Shown here piece by piece: positions 39,801 through 44,802 of a stretch of 64,000 nt of DNA. Each line of letters begins with the position of its first letter. Positions within the stretch are counted from its first letter, which is position 1. The notes beneath the pieces are model-generated. The model saw only the letters and a list, made by a program, of their open reading frames with translations, made no database searches and was not told the DNA's origin. The stretch covers positions 62,001 to 126,000 of the forward strand of contig CAKVHW010000001.1 in assembly GCA_934754495.1 (NCBI GenBank), in the 5' to 3' direction. Source of the stretch: an uncultured Clostridia bacterium. Lineage in GTDB: Bacteria > Bacillota > Clostridia > Christensenellales > UBA1242. The position numbers and the translations under genes were made by a program.

Positions 39801-39861
39801 CCATTATAGAACTTGCAACTATAAACAAAACTGCTAGTATATATGTTTTTACCCTTTTCAT
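30850..39861 (-). CDS. Giant surface lipoprotein with Fn3-like repeats and GLUG-like C-terminus
   Basis: About 3003 residues. It starts MKRVKTYILAVLFIVASS and has a lipobox-like MGAC, so it is probably lipid-anchored outside. After an Ig-like N-terminal domain, about 25 beta-sandwich repeats of 85-100 residues follow, each with a core of the type dG.L.W....a.gY.v.i....t.....l..G.Y.v.v.a.G, as in Fn3-like bacterial surface proteins. From about residue 2530 on it changes to a Gly/Asn-rich beta-helix-like region with repeated (A/G)G(I/V)(V/A)..NYG.I.N motifs of the GLUG type. Start 39861 is chosen because the predicted transcription start is near 39887; ATG 39888 and GTG 39903 would be upstream or leaderless. 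An adhesion or scaffold role is inferred. Confidence 0.85.
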   Translation of the reverse strand: MKRVKTYILAVLFIVASSIMGACSCGGPDISVVDIKVTAVSDNLQYNETTKEYSVMQGEKFTVSYEILPANATDTTVYLNLTPANKIDFGDSIIKGAKNDVEFTASRSNRGKTTIEFSTKDGSKAVKITVNVLSSEDLTVLTTPSGLKYNETTKCFEWNKVVGADGVAEDVSGYQVIVNDGNGDQKLNIIDKVDGEYPTQVRYDLESGVDYAVRVKSLGNMINGTHDSVESDSVKFFALPSVKNFKSTAGVLSWDYDYKDRITGYKIIFGNNQSVDGIILPNTTTFDMASYIVNKGLDITSFGVQVVAVNENFRDGAINEDDGFKTYVLDSRINPQVSLSRLTAPTNLTYSVVAQVNSVKGSTYLSWDKVEGATGYDIKVVKYGTNTIVKNVVGNASTKVLLSDIEDSGKYTVEIFAKGDDSNTIFGESFSKVTSDFVVLPILNGTVSYADNSLTLDTSVLNSLVGVENISKLKFEAFTKSATGSYDNAQGKLVFNGGSTIDLTKFDNTSGYNILVRPVAGEYADGNVVVSDFSDQNKSYPSLIKQLSVVEILKLSNTGILSFTDVNAGVYATLKYKFILNVGETETERIVNNISSTDGGLITTDADDSTLKTVDLYSVFAGLIDGAGVYKVKILPISSTAVDASTITTTYFEFKKLSAVSGYTIGKNNTITWNTSTDASGYTIQINDNTVVDANGSYTVAETLLESNTIRIQAIGNNENTLNSEVAKFSDVRKAQNITGVKVKDGVLTWDGDIANSKYYVSITTHEGIEPIVATLTDNVFDGLSGIRFADSAKITIVRGIDSVFNSDPSEEVTISRLDKPVADSFSVVDNTYTIKFSAVADASSYVLTLKKDGVTKTIEITAPSISDGYVTYTLPELASGTYTVRIQARPADQTSGLNYKMVSELSENITLVVYPSVSDINTSNTLTWKFGESQFLKNFVIKFTGGQHSDVVTSEFKYEFTDILAGTYNLTIQALAEGGNVIYANPTPFTITKIEAPHLTIEDNRICFDAISNAESYELYLNGELVKGGYTLSASSNRIYIAVVIENNMEYAYSVKAVALENYLNSDCSNTIKLKMAQAPTNAVLNNGVLSWDSVANNNGYAVTFGGMTYKVSTESYTLPTLSEAGDYNITIVTLGGNMVGEVYLLNSAELKVDVTRLALASMLTINNNTLTWTYLGTTKPDKYVLYLEYLNEGTWTEVKLQEFAYSSDSNPTYDLHQITNYNGYKLKVMCLGSDANFTFNGGFVYFKGTVNGVYNVEVLERVSTPEFSYQEGILKVTTNENYGGYEFYIVDGETLTALAENKVAVNEDGTIAIAIDTAKNVTLKVMARGSSVSGKLDSNISSVIVVNKLEKITDFEIKDGNFTWSAVTNATGYKILNLTDTTKSTIVNGGATTSIAFATIFADQGLAQNNNYNFAIIALGATVGGDPIVNYLNSDESTYVNVNCVDNVSQISVKNGIVTWSNVTGVRGYLVEIFETASANKVYSKTLSTTSLNLTDEALIAEGGKYYINVTPVSTESDNHIIINSETQAKSLNFERYNLIDKVEVEQGLLKVTLNAGNSTKLQAIQDIYTKYLKILNDIATGEGPTEVTFEDENDRKNFVNYYGYLNLRVYPAGYAYVDINPLKLENCVFQEAEYQVVYTFELPTVVPATTELSLKICAMGNEGNSSSDTTNYLPTLFKSLNVFKHSAPVTTNVGNLITYDGKISFARVMESGNVYVKYYVLNAVSNGNRLFAIIDSSVAGDSESTFEFNPFDLKKCYYDGKTHTSTAVGDLNTFKYYFYMANGNIGIWENNNGNLDSNSNYTFTLRTLGTQSASSTGALYLRSNVYKTAEITFLSDDSSFSYKYDPATTDGGYLSWNINSMSKGYKIYVISRNVIETKYPSQVDSLMASRDWVNFSEAITIDLDTETTDFMFFDEKTRDLSAGKYWCALSTLGDGKNFITSPKPSNTIEVYKLNNVGSTKLENGEFTWTPNSVDEGKVKGYKLVVYKYDSEGQKYEINLNTLVGTQNFELPEQMLINGTDYTFRGDNGERYGIGVVAIGGKTTVVSGESLTEELGVSSNIVDITKYDADMQEIGFARLANVICNVNVNLKQIEWKYSDDAVIDATYKANTNEYKVYVNGVQQVGSFNAYQFSNFTLGGSYDVSIKAYASGSEYLNSLVGEPFKIVKYFEPSIVVTDGVINWGNDQNGLNLVPYKTTIVVEPCDKSGAVSGMPVYQNADLDGNINYYSFGENIASGYYKVTINYNEYNLVDEESGLSTYHLPSETSSIVVYKYATPVVLDVPIMEEGSDNKNRETGFSSASKWEVIKDGNGNNAQQYKVVVQLLVGETYEEKATLNLDLSETNPKVFVRNASTFTSYPDAFDQTYLFEYNADTNMIYFNTDYSVLANVVEKNSLEGETIVLDISVLGNTVTDTSVEYDAKANSSVAKKVINFSVQAPFDNGSDVTNGIVRWRGTDNPVRITYKVNNGTEQRVWLGSDYIEKYGKVYYLPNATNANYGDVNIQYILSNNFFSNICTITFGNVNLFESGVGTEEDPYVVSTSQQFANIKYRPNSVITVDSSLSEISLGRWTMIDSFAGVLNGNGATINNINLIQSTSGSTIIAGLINRLEKDAVIKNFTFVYNTAIENSNQSAFNNNINLAGVALYNYGTISGIKLGGNTTSVTSMSAYSSRQVLFGGVSLYNYGKVENVEVLSSFKVLLKSATAGSLYSGGVVFANYGIMNNIAVGGVYNLGGGSNERVYRRYAGGVVYSNYAVVLNSDFTGRIDAWTMGGIAVYNNYIANAETREALTTSVTMTINNSLVTEEYVGGNILGCYSNGTLNLTTIGTTSEGVKIGGIASFNIGGKIVRCYAKLYGSYALSGYGDNSQYNYIGGIVGLVNSDTIVDGYMYASAENCYSEVSVTVSSTNTSNIKTGAIVGAFASATGMSENYNIAGNIYYVTSSSWITKAASDLSDETVGAIKLSTVASVENYVNTLDGGLNSNTELKLARIFVYANNTLKLEMQ

Positions 39862-39893
39862 TTGTTTCACCCGCTTTAAATTTTTCATAAATA

Positions 39894-39923
39894 ATTTTAC
39901 CACACATACCTAAAAACAACCAA
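39894..39923 (-). promoter_or_regulatory. Promoter of the giant lipoprotein-sipW operon
   Basis: Minus strand TTGGTT, 18-nt spacer, TAAAAT. The expected start near 39887 lies downstream of the longest possible start codon and supports ATG 39861. Confidence 0.5.
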
Positions 39924-40048
39924 ATAATTTTATGTAGTTATATTATATAATTTATTATATTATGTGCACTAAACACAAAATATATTTAAAAGCAAGTTAA
40001 TCAACAAATTTACAATAATTAGCACCGCCTTTGACTATGCAATTACAA

Positions 40049-40077
40049 AAAAAATGCCTTTAATCAGGCATTTTTTC
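40049..40077 (-). terminator. Terminator of the guanylate-kinase-like gene
   Basis: AAATGCCT, 6-nt loop, AGGCATTT with T-runs on both strands; it overlaps the stop codon at 40060. Confidence 0.8.
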
Positions 40078-40641
40078 ATAGTGTTTTTTAATTTCATTTA
40101 GCACATCTAAAGTTGCTTTTTCTAAGTTGGTATTTTCCACATTAACATCATAAAATTCTTTTTGTTTTAAAAGGTCTTCGTAGTTTGCAAGTCTTACTTT
40201 AACATCTTCAGGATTATCGCCACGCTCGGTTAACCTTTTAGCAATTGCATCTTTTGATGCGGTAATAAACACGCCAAAAACCTTATTACCATACAAGTTT
40301 TTAAGTGCTTTTAAGCCCACTTTATCGCAATCTTTAATAGGTACTTTTTTATGGTTTAAAATATTATCAAAAGCGGTTTTTGACATTCCACGTTTTGTAC
40401 CGTGACGTTCGGTTTGTTCAAAAATTACACCTGTATCAACAAGCCTATTAAACTCGTCATCGGTCACAAAATAGTATGGGTTTCCTTGGCTTTCGTATTG
40501 ACGCATTTCACGAGTTGTAGTGCTAATTACTCTTTCAAAATTATTGGGGTAAAGTTCTATTAGTCTATTCATAATTGAGTCTTTTCCCACTCCACTTGGA
40601 CCTTCCAAAACTACAATTATTCCTTTATTATTTTCAAACAT
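40060..40641 (-). CDS. gmk: Guanylate kinase-like protein
   Basis: 193 residues. Guanylate kinases phosphorylate GMP to GDP. STTTREMRQYES, YYFVTDDEF and the C-terminal RLANYEDLL helix fit the family. Two differences are notable: the P-loop reads GPSGVGKDS (14-22), with Asp after the Lys as in PhnN-type ribose-bisphosphate kinases, and the conserved YGT reads HGT. GMP-site Arg residues are kept. It may be the sole Gmk or a specialised paralogue. An excellent extended -10 promoter drives it as a single gene, divergent from lepB. Confidence 0.8.
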   Translation of the reverse strand: MFENNKGIIVVLEGPSGVGKDSIMNRLIELYPNNFERVISTTTREMRQYESQGNPYYFVTDDEFNRLVDTGVIFEQTERHGTKRGMSKTAFDNILNHKKVPIKDCDKVGLKALKNLYGNKVFGVFITASKDAIAKRLTERGDNPEDVKVRLANYEDLLKQKEFYDVNVENTNLEKATLDVLNEIKKHYEKMPD

Positions 40642-40669
40642 TTTTAATCACCTAAAATTTATTTTGATA

Positions 40670-40698
40670 ATTATAGCAATATTATTTTTTTATGCCAA
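40670..40698 (-). promoter_or_regulatory. Sigma-A promoter of the guanylate-kinase-like gene
   Basis: Minus strand TTGGCA, 17-nt spacer ending TGC, perfect TATAAT. Start near 40663. Confidence 0.75.
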
Positions 40699-40808
40699 AT
40701 ACTTTTTAAATGTTTTTGCATTTTAGTAAAAACTTGACGAAAATATATTTTCTTTGGGTTATATTATGCTAAACATTATTAAAATTTGTTTTTTAATTTA
40801 GTAGATTG

Positions 40809-40817
40809 TGCTAAACT
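40809..40817 (+). promoter_or_regulatory. Extended -10 element placing +1 on the lepB start codon
   Basis: TGC TAAACT. The expected +1 is 40824, the A of the first lepB ATG. The -35 region is only T-rich. No Shine-Dalgarno sequence precedes the ATG. Confidence 0.4.
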
Positions 40818-40823
40818 AATTAT

Positions 40824-41444
40824 ATGGTTAATTATATGGTTAAAAATTTATACAACAGCAAAACAATTCAAAAGAAACCACTCTCAATTTGGGACGGAAT
40901 TAGCTCAATTTTATTTATTTTTGTGCTATGTGTTTTTGTTGTATTTATTGCATTTTCTTACACTTACACCGCTAGTGAAGTTGTGGGCGAAAGCATGCTT
41001 CCTACTTTTCATGCGGGTGATGTTGTGTATTATCGCACCGAAAAAGTTAAGCATAACGACATCGTTATTGTAAAACTTAATAGCAAAGACATTATTAAAC
41101 GTGTAATTGGTGTGGGTGGTGACAAAATTGAAATAAGGCTCGATGTTAACGGCTACTACTATGTGTACAGAAATAATGAAAGACTAAACGAGCCATACAT
41201 TAACGGTATAAACGGAAACAAAGAAAAGTATGAAGAATTTACAATGAAGTTTGGTGAAAGTGTTGTTATTCCAGAGGGCCACTATTTTGTTCTTGGCGAC
41301 AATCGTGCCAACAGTGGCGACAGCACCGTGTATGGACTATTTAACAGCGATGAAGTTTTAGGAGTTGTAGATTATACAGTAAAACAAGGCAATATTCCAC
41401 TATTCGACCTATTTATTCAATTATTTTTGCCAATTTTCAAATAA
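40824..41444 (+). CDS. lepB: Signal peptidase I (LepB/SipS type)
   Basis: 206 residues; cleaves Sec signal peptides on the outer face of the membrane. One N-terminal membrane helix (about 29-50), catalytic Ser57 in GESMLPT, catalytic Lys92 in IIKRVIG, and the box E motif GDNRANSGDS. This is the Ser-Lys bacterial type, in contrast to the SipW type at 30345-30827. Two in-frame ATGs (40824 and 40836) lie in a duplicated TTATATGGTTAA; neither has a ribosome site, and the upstream promoter element suggests a leaderless mRNA. Terminator at 41521-41548. Confidence 0.93.
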   Translation: MVNYMVKNLYNSKTIQKKPLSIWDGISSILFIFVLCVFVVFIAFSYTYTASEVVGESMLPTFHAGDVVYYRTEKVKHNDIVIVKLNSKDIIKRVIGVGGDKIEIRLDVNGYYYVYRNNERLNEPYINGINGNKEKYEEFTMKFGESVVIPEGHYFVLGDNRANSGDSTVYGLFNSDEVLGVVDYTVKQGNIPLFDLFIQLFLPIFK

Positions 41445-41520
41445 GGTAATTATGAAAGACCATTAATTTGCCGACATGTAGAAAAGTTGACAATAATTTA
41501 CAAAATATGTCAATTTGCAA

Positions 41521-41548
41521 AATGCTATTGAAAAGTAGCATTTTTTTT
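41521..41548 (+). terminator. Terminator of lepB, with the next promoter embedded in it
   Basis: AATGCTA, 8-nt loop, TAGCATT followed by a run of T. The loop holds the -35 box of the following gene. Confidence 0.8.
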
Positions 41549-41556
41549 GTTATAAT
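41528..41556 (+). promoter_or_regulatory. Sigma-A promoter of the clamp-motif gene
   Basis: TTGAAA at 41528-41533 (inside the lepB terminator loop), a 17-nt spacer, and perfect TATAAT at 41551-41556. Start near 41563, leaving a 24-nt leader with AAGGAG. Confidence 0.75.
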
Positions 41557-41586
41557 AACAATAACAAAAGCTTGAAGGAGTGTGAC

Positions 41587-42780
41587 ATGGACAAACAAAC
41601 AGACACAATACTTAGAGCAATTCTTAGGTGCGCCATTGCAACCGAAAATCACCGCACCAGCAAAATTTTAGAAAGAATGCCATATGCCATTTTACCTGAC
41701 ACTGGCAAACCTTTATCGTCATCTCAATTTGCCGATGTTGTTTCTGAGAGTAAATACAACTATACTACAGACACATTTGGAGAATTTCAAAGTGTAAGAC
41801 ATGCACTATCGTTTAAGACCTTAAATTACTTTTTCTTTAAAGAATCTAGTCTTGCAATCAAGCAATCTTACAAGTATTTTAATTTGCCAGGAAGTCGTGC
41901 CCACACAGCTTACCGAGATCGTGAAGCAAAGAAGTATCATTTGTTTGATGAAATTTATGGACTTATTGAAACCGGCATGTACTCAATAGCCCACCAAAGA
42001 TATTCACTAAATTTTGACGCAAACAAATTAAATGAAGATATAAATAAAGGTATAGAATCACGAAACCCTTATGCGCAAAAAAATATAGATTTTAAACCCC
42101 TTTTAAATATTATTTATAATGAGTTACAAGATCTTGACAAAAATATTGGCATAAAACAATTTAATGATATAGCCGATACTGGAAGAAACACTTTTCTAAA
42201 CTACTTAAATACTTTTACCCTTGCTGAATATTATGTATACAGAAAAACAATTAACGACCATTTCCTTAATAATTGTGACCGTCCTCTTTACAAATCTCCT
42301 GAAGCACAATATTATTTGCTTCAAGAAGCAGTAGACACACAAATTTACCCGAAAGATTGTGATGGTAAAGGTTATGGCGAAACAAACAAAGGTATTTTTA
42401 GAGATATTACCAAAGAAAATATTGTTGAAGATTCACTTGACCACAACAAAGCAAAAGAAATTATCAACGACATTATACATAATAGCCCAGAAGTTATTGA
42501 CGAGCTTCCTGCACTACTTACCCACCTTATGCAAAGCAACAATTCAAATAGAAAAGTTGGTGTAGATAAAGTTATAATTGTGCCTGTTAAAAACGATAAC
42601 GTTAAATACAAAACACCACGTTTTAAATACAGCCTTTCACTTGTAGAAGACCCAATTAAATTGAAAAAATCTTCATATTCTTATAGCGTTGAAACATATA
42701 TAAAAGAAAAACAAAAACGTGACGAACAAGAAAGACTAATCGCAGAAGCTAAAAATTCAACCCAACTTACTTTATTTTAA
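41587..42780 (+). CDS. Unknown protein ending in a sliding-clamp-binding motif
   Basis: 397 residues, no family recognised. It is soluble, charged and largely helical, with no signal peptide or membrane segment. The last five residues are QLTLF, a match to the bacterial beta-clamp-binding consensus QL(S/D)LF that many DNA polymerases and repair proteins carry at or near their C-terminus. A flexible charged linker (EKQKRDEQERLIAEAKNS) precedes it, as expected for an exposed tail. The ATG at 41587 has AAGGAG six bases upstream. It is a single gene with a strong promoter and terminator. A link to replication or repair is inferred from the motif alone. Confidence 0.7.
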   Translation: MDKQTDTILRAILRCAIATENHRTSKILERMPYAILPDTGKPLSSSQFADVVSESKYNYTTDTFGEFQSVRHALSFKTLNYFFFKESSLAIKQSYKYFNLPGSRAHTAYRDREAKKYHLFDEIYGLIETGMYSIAHQRYSLNFDANKLNEDINKGIESRNPYAQKNIDFKPLLNIIYNELQDLDKNIGIKQFNDIADTGRNTFLNYLNTFTLAEYYVYRKTINDHFLNNCDRPLYKSPEAQYYLLQEAVDTQIYPKDCDGKGYGETNKGIFRDITKENIVEDSLDHNKAKEIINDIIHNSPEVIDELPALLTHLMQSNNSNRKVGVDKVIIVPVKNDNVKYKTPRFKYSLSLVEDPIKLKKSSYSYSVETYIKEKQKRDEQERLIAEAKNSTQLTLF

Positions 42781-42781
42781 T

Positions 42782-42813
42782 AAAAAGGCACTAGAAGTTT
42801 CTAGTGCCTTTTT
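42782..42813 (+). terminator. Terminator of the clamp-motif gene
   Basis: AAAAAGGCACTAGAA, short loop, TTCTAGTGCCTTTTT, a long near-perfect stem right after the stop codon. Confidence 0.9.
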
Positions 42814-42850
42814 CATCTTTTAAAATTTGTTAAGTTAAAAAAACAAATAA

Positions 42851-42879
42851 AAAAAGATTGAGATCCACCCAATCTTTTT
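42851..42879 (-). terminator. Terminator of the 52-aa membrane peptide gene
   Basis: AAAAAGATTG, 9-nt loop, CAATCTTTTT; on the minus strand it follows the stop at 42887 by 8 bases. Confidence 0.75.
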
Positions 42880-42886
42880 AAATAAT

Positions 42887-43045
42887 CTACCTATAAACGC
42901 AATATGTAATTGCGGTGCGAGTATTATTAAATTTTTCGTCTTCTTCTTGAAGTTTTTGACCATAGTTGGTAATTTTCAAAGAAAAGTAAACAACAATAAA
43001 TGTTACTAAACATACTAGTAAAATATTAAATATTTTTTTGTTCAT
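42887..43045 (-). CDS. 52-aa single-helix membrane peptide
   Basis: Small gene found by reading the minus strand: MNKKIFNILLVCLVTFIVVY forms one membrane helix, followed by a polar coiled segment (KLQEEDEKFNNTR) ending TAITYCVYR. GGAG lies eight bases upstream of the ATG and a terminator begins 8 bases after the stop, so it looks like a genuine single-gene unit. The topology (short N-terminus in, charged tail out or in) cannot be fixed. Function is unknown. It lies between two plus-strand genes, divergent from the ECF sigma gene. Confidence 0.6.
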   Translation of the reverse strand: MNKKIFNILLVCLVTFIVVYFSLKITNYGQKLQEEDEKFNNTRTAITYCVYR

Positions 43046-43232
43046 AACAATTTCTCCATAAATAATTACTCATATTCTATATTAATTTTACCCAAATGTC
43101 AATATCTAAAAATTAAATTTAACAAAATGCAAATAAAAATTTTGTTTAAATTGTTTACATTATTTATAAAAGTGGTATCATATATAGTGTAATAAGGTTT
43201 TTAATATCACATAAGTATTGTGTCACAAAAAC

Positions 43233-43261
43233 TTGCAAGACGACTGCAAACGTGTTATACT
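43233..43261 (+). promoter_or_regulatory. Promoter of the ECF sigma operon
   Basis: TTGCAA, 17-nt spacer, TATACT, a housekeeping-type promoter. TTGCA also recurs inverted as TGCAA within the spacer, so an operator is possible. Confidence 0.65.
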
Positions 43262-43289
43262 ATTTATGTAGGAAGATAATATATGTGAT

Positions 43290-43823
43290 ATGGATAAAAA
43301 CAGACTAAACACAGCATTAATACATTTGCAATCTGGCAATCGTGATGCTCTTGATGAGATTTACGAACTTACAAACAAGGCGGTGTTTTCAGTATGTTTG
43401 AGCGTTGTTAACAACAACGAAGATGCCAAAGACCTTATGCAATCTACCTACATTATAATACAAGAAAAAATAAACTACTTTAAACCCAACACCAATGGTT
43501 ATGCTTGGATACTTACAATTGCACGTAATCTTAGCATTAACGAACACAAAAAACTTAGCCGTGCTACTCCCACAGATTTTCAAGAAAACGAGTTTGTGGC
43601 TACTAGTGAAGATGTAAACAACGACATTCCCGTGTTTAAAATTGCTAAGCGTGTGTTAAATCCAGACGAACTTACAATTGTGCTACTACATGTGGTTAGC
43701 GGTTATAAGCATCGTGAAATTGCACAAATTGTTAACAAACCACTTGGAAGTGTGTTGTGGTCTTATAATAATTCACTTAAAAAAATAAAAAACTTTTTAG
43801 AAGGAGGAAAAAATGAAGAATAA
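43290..43823 (+). CDS. ECF-type RNA polymerase sigma factor
   Basis: 177 residues with the sigma-70 family region 2 (YELTNKAVFSVCLSVVNNNEDAKDLMQSTYIIIQ, including the DA.DL.Q promoter-recognition helix) and region 4 (LNPDELTIVLLHVVSGYKHREIAQIVNKPLGSVLWSYNNSLKKIK). No region 1 or 3, as in extracytoplasmic-function sigmas. It overlaps the downstream membrane protein by 11 bp, the normal arrangement for a sigma and its anti-sigma. The target regulon cannot be read here; none of the promoters I see in the window has an ECF-like GAAC -35. Confidence 0.88.
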   Translation: MDKNRLNTALIHLQSGNRDALDEIYELTNKAVFSVCLSVVNNNEDAKDLMQSTYIIIQEKINYFKPNTNGYAWILTIARNLSINEHKKLSRATPTDFQENEFVATSEDVNNDIPVFKIAKRVLNPDELTIVLLHVVSGYKHREIAQIVNKPLGSVLWSYNNSLKKIKNFLEGGKNEE

Positions 43824-44130
43824 GTATATTAAAGACGAACTTAAACGTGAAGTTGATTTACTAACACCAGAAAGTATGGTTGACGAAATTAAGTCTAAAA
43901 ACGTTGTTCCAAAACATGTTTTGAATAAAAACATTTCGGTTATAAACGAACACGGCAAACGTCGTAGCATTGTTCCTATTATTGCTTCTTGTGTGGCAAG
44001 TATTATTTTGTGCCTAGCTGTTTTCCTACCAATTGCCCTAAAGAGCAAAGATGAATATCGTACTTGGCTTGCAAACAAACGAGCACAAGAAACTCAAATT
44101 GAAGAAGAATACCAAAACAACAATAAATAA
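43813..44130 (+). CDS. Putative anti-sigma factor, single membrane helix
   Basis: 105 residues. A charged N-terminal cytosolic part (1-52) lacks the zinc-binding HxxxCxxC of ZAS-type anti-sigmas. It is followed by one membrane helix (about 53-76) and a short charged tail of roughly 28 residues. GGAGG lies six bases upstream of the ATG, inside the sigma gene, and the two frames overlap by 11 bp, so translation is coupled. The call rests on position and topology; it is smaller than usual, with almost no sensor domain. Confidence 0.65.
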   Translation: MKNKYIKDELKREVDLLTPESMVDEIKSKNVVPKHVLNKNISVINEHGKRRSIVPIIASCVASIILCLAVFLPIALKSKDEYRTWLANKRAQETQIEEEYQNNNK

Positions 44131-44220
44131 TTTAAACATAATTTGTATTTTTAAATTGAACTATTTAGTTTTGTGTAATTCAATATTGACTATATTCAAA
44201 TTAATATTGATTAAATAAAG

Positions 44221-44248
44221 AAAAACACCCTAAAATAGGGTGTTTTTT
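44221..44248 (+). terminator. Terminator of the sigma/anti-sigma operon
   Basis: AAAAACACCCTA, 3-nt loop, TAGGGTGTTTTTT. Confidence 0.85.
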
Positions 44249-44326
44249 ATTGTTTTTATATCTCATGTTTTTATGTTTTGTGAAATGCTATAACTATGAA
44301 TAATATGGTTAAAAAGTCAACCACAA

Positions 44327-44350
44327 TTTCACTTTCAACTTTCCACATTT
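44327..44350 (-). repeat. Dispersed repeat, partial copy C
   Basis: Minus strand GGAAAGTTGAAAGTGAAA, the core of the 40-bp repeat, beginning 8 bases past the stop of the cysteine-rich gene and in the same orientation relative to it as the other copies. Confidence 0.65.
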
Positions 44351-44358
44351 CAAAAAAA

Positions 44359-44793
44359 CTATTTAGTCTTTTTCCCAGTTTTGCCCTTATTTCCACTTTT
44401 GCCTTTATGGTCGTGACAACAATCGTGTTGGTTGGCACTCTTTTCTTCGTGGCAATCACACTTGTCATCGCAGGTGCAAGTGTCATCACAATTGCAGTCA
44501 TCACCGCAACCACATTCGTGTTCGCCACAACAGCAATCGTCTTCACATTCGTCAAGTTCGGCAAATTGATGTTTTAAGGTTTTCTTAATTCCTTTAAAAT
44601 ACATTTTCATCGCTTTTTCTAAGCAATTAATAATTTGTGGGTTGTGAGCGCCCAAAAAACTTGTTTGAATATTGCCATCATTTTGCAAAATAATGTTGAT
44701 ACATGTACAGCAATCTTCATTTATAAGTTCTTGATTATTTACACCTGTAACCTTTAAATTAAGGTCATTTGGTGTGTTAAATTTTTCTTCCAT
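44359..44793 (-). CDS. Cysteine-rich, metallothionein-like protein of unknown function
   Basis: 144 residues in two parts. Residues 1-80 are ordinary (NLKVTGVNNQELINEDCCTC ...). Residues about 82-130 contain 14 Cys and several His among Asp/Glu (CEDDCCCGEHECGCGDDC; CNCDDTCTCDDKCDCHEE; HDCCHDHKG), then a Lys/Gly tail. Such CxC and CCC spacing is typical of metal-thiolate binding. It starts 9 nt after ychF and shares its transcript. The antisense frame is hydrophobic but has no ribosome site. Metal buffering or delivery is an inference; no named family is recognised. Confidence 0.7.
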   Translation of the reverse strand: MEEKFNTPNDLNLKVTGVNNQELINEDCCTCINIILQNDGNIQTSFLGAHNPQIINCLEKAMKMYFKGIKKTLKHQFAELDECEDDCCCGEHECGCGDDCNCDDTCTCDDKCDCHEEKSANQHDCCHDHKGKSGNKGKTGKKTK

Positions 44794-44802
44794 ATTACAC
44801 TC

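Noticed and set aside
30850..39861. Repeats of the giant gene as a CRISPR or DNA-level tandem array
   Set aside because: The similarity is at protein level with diverged DNA and units of 250-300 bp. There are no short identical direct repeats with unique spacers anywhere in the window.
44296..44577. Plus-strand hydrophobic 93-aa frame antisense to the cysteine-rich gene
   Set aside because: Its Val/Ile/Thr-rich composition is what the complement of Cys/Asp codons gives. No ribosome site, while the minus-strand gene has a coherent operon context with ychF.
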